From an uncultured Bacteroidales bacterium (GTDB lineage: Bacteria > Bacteroidota > Bacteroidia > Bacteroidales > Paludibacteraceae), in the NCBI GenBank assembly GCA_900318245.1, contig ONJT01000023.1, forward strand, positions 1 through 33,769: 33,769 nucleotides of DNA, written 5' to 3'. The translations under genes were made by a program, and so were the position numbers. Below, piece by piece: positions 31,490-33,769 of the stretch. Each line of letters begins with the position of its first letter. The stretch's first letter is position 1. The notes beneath the pieces are model-generated. The model did no database searches, was not told the DNA's origin, and was given only the letters and a program-made list of their open reading frames with translations.

Positions 31490-31963
31490 ATGGTATATTT
31501 TTTATCCTTAGGAAGTAATCTCGGCGAACGCGAGCAGACGCTTCGCCAGGCGATGCAACTGATCGAGCAGCAAATAGGACCTATCCTACGTTGCTCTTCT
31601 TTTTATTATTCCGAGCCCTGGGGCTTTGATTCTCCCAATACCTTCTGTAACCTCTGCTGCGCTGTAGAAACAACGATTCCTCCCTTAGAAGTGCTGCATA
31701 CCACACAAGCCATCGAATGCGCCTTAGGCCGAACGCACAAAAGCACCGCCTACGCCACACAGGCTTCCTCTACTCCACGCTACGCGGATCGTACCATCGA
31801 TATCGATCTGATACGTGCCTTCGACGAGCATGGACAGGAAGTCATGTGTCAAATAGAAGATCCGGATACCCCGGCAAGTACACCTTTACTCGTTCTTCCC
31901 CACCCTTTATGGCAGCAACGAGACTTTGTAATGGTCCCCTTAGCGGAAATAATGAAGATCTGA
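31490..31963 (+). CDS. folK: 2-amino-4-hydroxy-6-hydroxymethyldihydropteridine pyrophosphokinase
   Basis: 157 residues. It transfers pyrophosphate from ATP to the pterin in folate synthesis. It shows FLSLGSNLGER at the start, the family central FYYSEPWGF, RYADRTIDIDLI (substrate and Mg binding) and LPHPLWQQRDFVMVPLAEI at the C-terminus. It starts 77 bases after cvpA; no strong promoter is seen, although TGATTTTG just before the ATG is one base from a -7 box. A weak hairpin CGGGA-CCATC-TCCCG (31976-31990) follows the stop codon. Confidence 0.95.
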   Translation: MVYFLSLGSNLGEREQTLRQAMQLIEQQIGPILRCSSFYYSEPWGFDSPNTFCNLCCAVETTIPPLEVLHTTQAIECALGRTHKSTAYATQASSTPRYADRTIDIDLIRAFDEHGQEVMCQIEDPDTPASTPLLVLPHPLWQQRDFVMVPLAEIMKI

Positions 31964-32058
31964 ACAGTACCATCACGGGACCATCTCCCGAGAACCTTAC
32001 TTTTAGAACACTTTATGAGGCCCTGAATTATATTTTTTTAAAAAAGTTGCACGAAAAT

Positions 32059-32089
32059 TTGCACAATTCAAAAAAAAGCAGTACCTTTG
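32059..32089 (+). promoter_or_regulatory. Promoter of the tRNA-His locus
   Basis: TTG (32059-32061), 20 bases, TACCTTTG (32082-32089). Box TTGCACAATT. Confidence 0.7.
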
Positions 32090-32119
32090 CACCCGCTTTC
32101 GTAAAAACGAAGCATACAT

Positions 32120-32175
32120 GGTGGTCTTAGCTCAGTTGGTAGAGCATCGGATTGTGGTTCCGAGTGTCGTGGGTT
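32120..32175 (+). tRNA. Truncated tRNA-His (anticodon GTG), lacking the 3' part
   Basis: The 5' acceptor strand with the extra G of tRNA-His (32120), the D-arm TAGCTCAGTTGGTAGAGC, the anticodon arm TCGGA-TTGTGGT-TCCGA and the first T-stem strand GTGGG are all present. The expected TTCGA-NT-CCCAT and the acceptor 3' strand AGACCAC are replaced by unrelated sequence from about 32176 on. The integrase gene downstream suggests that an element interrupted the gene here. The 3' half was not found in the rest of the window. Confidence 0.8.
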
Positions 32176-32192
32176 TTATGGGAAAAACGACA
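32165..32192. other. Putative attachment-site junction
   Basis: TGTCGT and ACGACA form an inverted pair 16 bases apart, centred on the point where the tRNA sequence stops (about 32176). Such arms are expected of a tyrosine-recombinase core site. Inference only. Confidence 0.4.
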
Positions 32193-32273
32193 TAAACGCC
32201 ACAAAATCAGTAACTTAGGGCGAAATTTGGCAACAAGCTCAGCCAAAATCTAGCCAGCAAGTCATATAGCTTA

Positions 32274-32305
32274 GGAGGTTGATTTTCACAATCAATCTCC
32301 TTTTT
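32274..32305 (+). terminator. Terminator-like hairpin directly before the integrase start
   Basis: GGAGGTTGATT pairs with AATCAATCTCC (11 bp, one G-T) around a 5-base loop, followed by five T. The integrase ATG comes five bases later. The stem hides an AGGAGG sequence. Confidence 0.65.
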
Positions 32306-32310
32306 AAAAA

Positions 32311-33546
32311 ATGACTTTTACCCATGATTTTTCCCCCACGGAATTGCCCTATTCTCCCGCAATTTTGAAACACTTACCCCAAGCCGGATGGCGCATTGAT
32401 TACTACGCATACAACCCTGCTACGGGTGAAAGAGAACGTGTGCGTATGTGCCTTAATGACATGAAGAAACGCTTCCGTACTACTGCGGAATTTCGCACGT
32501 ATGCAAACAAAATGGTCTGCGCTATCAACGCCAAACTTTTCTCCGGATGGACTCCCTTCATGGAGACCCAAAACGTGCGCAACTATGAGACTATCCATGA
32601 CGTGATGGATAAGTACATCAAAGAGAAAACGCGTGATAAACTCGCTCCCGATTCTCTCAAAAATTACAAGAGCGTAAACGCGCTGCTCCTCAAATGGCTC
32701 AAGAGCAAAAAATGCGATGAACTGGAGATGAAGAACTTCACCAAGACGCTTGCCATTCAGTTCATGGATTGGGTATATAATGACTATACCTATACAGGAC
32801 CGAAAGAAGGCTCTGCCCGCAAGTATGGCAAGGCGCTCCAACACGAGGAAAAGCATATCGGTGCCAATCGATATAACAACATCCTCAAGCAGATCCGCGC
32901 ATTCTTCTCTTGGGCGCTACAGAAGGAATACTGCACGATGAATCCTTTCGTGGATATCAAGCTCAAGAAGAAGGAAGAAAAGAAGCGCACACTGGCTTCT
33001 GCAGAAGACCGTAAGAAGATACGTGAGTACTTCATGGAGAAGAACCCGCGCTACATGATAGTGTGCGAGCTTGTTTTCAATGCTCTCATCCGTCCGGTTG
33101 AGATCAGCCGTATCAAGGTTGGGCAGGTTGACCTTGCTAACAAGGTGATCCACCTCGACGCCGGACAAACCAAGAACGGCTATGCGCGTGACTGCGTGCT
33201 CTCTAATGAACTGATACAGATTCTGGCCGATACACTCGCTCCCGGCTATCCTAATGATTACTTCTTAATCGGACCTAAATTTGCTCCGGGCAAAGAAGCA
33301 ATCACCACGAAGATGTATCAAAAGGAATGGCAGAAAATGCGCTACAAGACCGGCATTGATCAGACCATCCAGCTCTACTCGCTCCGCGATGGCGGCTTGA
33401 CCGGACTCTTTGACAATGGCTTGGATGCGAAGACTGTCATGAAGGCTGCAGATCACCACGACCTGAACATCACCACAAGATATGTCCGCAAACATGCCGA
33501 CAAAGACCTTGTAGAGAAACTGAACACCCACGCTGTGGAGTTCTAA
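32311..33546 (+). CDS. Tyrosine recombinase (integrase) of an integrated element
   Basis: 411 residues. An N-terminal arm-type region and a SAM-like core-binding domain (about 95-210) precede the catalytic domain. Catalytic residues I can place are Arg261 (ALIRPVEISRI), Lys288 (GQTKNGYARD), Arg359 in YSLRDGG, His382 or His383 in DHHDLNITTRYVR and the nucleophile Tyr391. The usual H-x-x-R reads S-L-R-D, a variant seen in some Bacteroidota phage-type integrases. It sits next to a truncated tRNA-His, the presumed integration site, and reads into the element. A terminator-like hairpin lies directly before the ATG. Confidence 0.92.
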   Translation: MTFTHDFSPTELPYSPAILKHLPQAGWRIDYYAYNPATGERERVRMCLNDMKKRFRTTAEFRTYANKMVCAINAKLFSGWTPFMETQNVRNYETIHDVMDKYIKEKTRDKLAPDSLKNYKSVNALLLKWLKSKKCDELEMKNFTKTLAIQFMDWVYNDYTYTGPKEGSARKYGKALQHEEKHIGANRYNNILKQIRAFFSWALQKEYCTMNPFVDIKLKKKEEKKRTLASAEDRKKIREYFMEKNPRYMIVCELVFNALIRPVEISRIKVGQVDLANKVIHLDAGQTKNGYARDCVLSNELIQILADTLAPGYPNDYFLIGPKFAPGKEAITTKMYQKEWQKMRYKTGIDQTIQLYSLRDGGLTGLFDNGLDAKTVMKAADHHDLNITTRYVRKHADKDLVEKLNTHAVEF

Positions 33547-33556
33547 GAGCAATGGC

Positions 33557-33577
33557 GGTCGAGGTTAATCCTCGACC
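33557..33577. terminator. Hairpin between the integrase and the convergent gene
   Basis: GGTCGAGG-TTAAT-CCTCGACC, a perfect 8-bp stem. The stop codon of the convergent gene (33565-33567) lies in its loop. There is no T-run on the plus strand, so it may work weakly in both directions. Confidence 0.55.
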
Positions 33578-33769
33578 AGCCAAAACTCCCCTTTCATCAG
33601 CTCTGACATACCATTTTCCGTGAAGTTGGCGGTTATCTTCTCGCAGATATACCGCTGACCATGGATGATAAACAGTGAGCGAACATTGGGAATGTCCTTC
33701 GCAAGGAAGCTAAACTTATATTTCTTATTGGAAGCGATAGCGTGCGTCCTGCCATTGGTGCCAATGATC
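33565..33769 (-). CDS. Unknown protein of the integrated element, C-terminal part
   Basis: 68 codons open from the right edge to a TAA at 33565-33567. The visible sequence runs from IIGTNGRTHAIASNKKYKFS through PNVRSLFIIHGQRYICEKIT to FTENGMSELMKGEFWLVED. Composition looks coding. A closing Y-I-C-E-K-(I/L)-T-A-x-F-T-E-N-G-M pattern reminds me of hypothetical proteins in Bacteroides prophages and mobile elements, but I cannot name the family. It is convergent with the integrase. Confidence 0.6.
   Translation of the reverse strand, partial: IIGTNGRTHAIASNKKYKFSFLAKDIPNVRSLFIIHGQRYICEKITANFTENGMSELMKGEFWLVED

Noticed and set aside
32120-32310. Group I intron in the tRNA-His gene
   Set aside because: The break is in the T-loop, not the anticodon loop; no 3' exon follows, and an integrase gene is adjacent.

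Overview
The window reads as a chromosomal segment of a member of the Bacteroidales (Bacteroidota). The gene families are typical of that order: a DUF4837 lipoprotein, a DUF1573 protein, a TonB-dependent receptor with a carboxypeptidase-regulatory-like domain followed by a DUF5689-type lipoprotein, and a Zn-ribbon PheS. The promoters are also typical. Twelve sites carry the Bacteroidota -7 element TAnnTTTG, each with exactly 20 bases between it and an upstream TTG. No cultured species is recognised; an uncultured gut lineage is plausible.

Layout. (1) 1-5150, accessory: a partial unknown protein behind a terminator-like leader, three tandem 43-bp palindromic (REP-like) units, an IS200-like REP-associated tyrosine transposase (RAYT) with an unusual C-terminal domain, and a single-chain restriction-methyltransferase whose recognition region is AT-rich. 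(2) 5450-8900: glyA, a convergent AraC-type regulator and a DUF4837 lipoprotein. (3) 8900-18300, mostly minus strand: the unit pheS / Ig-like lipoprotein / pnuC, the unit dnaA / HprK-PEPCK-like P-loop protein / mtaB, and the unit amidase (SPOR) / MCE protein. (4) 18400-31960, plus strand: rel/spoT, DUF1573, meaB, dnaB, asnS, TonB receptor, DUF5689 lipoprotein, cvpA, folK. Many junctions are ATGA or TAATG overlaps, so long operons are likely. (5) 32100-end: a tRNA-His truncated in its T-arm, a tyrosine recombinase, and the start of an integrated element.

The most striking signal is a class of heptanucleotide tandem arrays at ten loci between 6.8 and 24.5 kb. Their sequences differ, but every one lacks C on the plus strand, whatever the direction of the gene. 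They sit at 3' ends (some supply the stop codon), in 5' leaders, and inside coding sequences in frame (pnuC, mtaB twice, the P-loop gene, the MCE gene). Clusters of short palindromes with 1-4 base loops occupy linkers of the amidase, Rel and P-loop genes, in two cases directly beside a repeat array. With the RAYT and its palindromes, this suggests a genome where small repeats actively spread and are tolerated in protein linkers. This is inference from one window.
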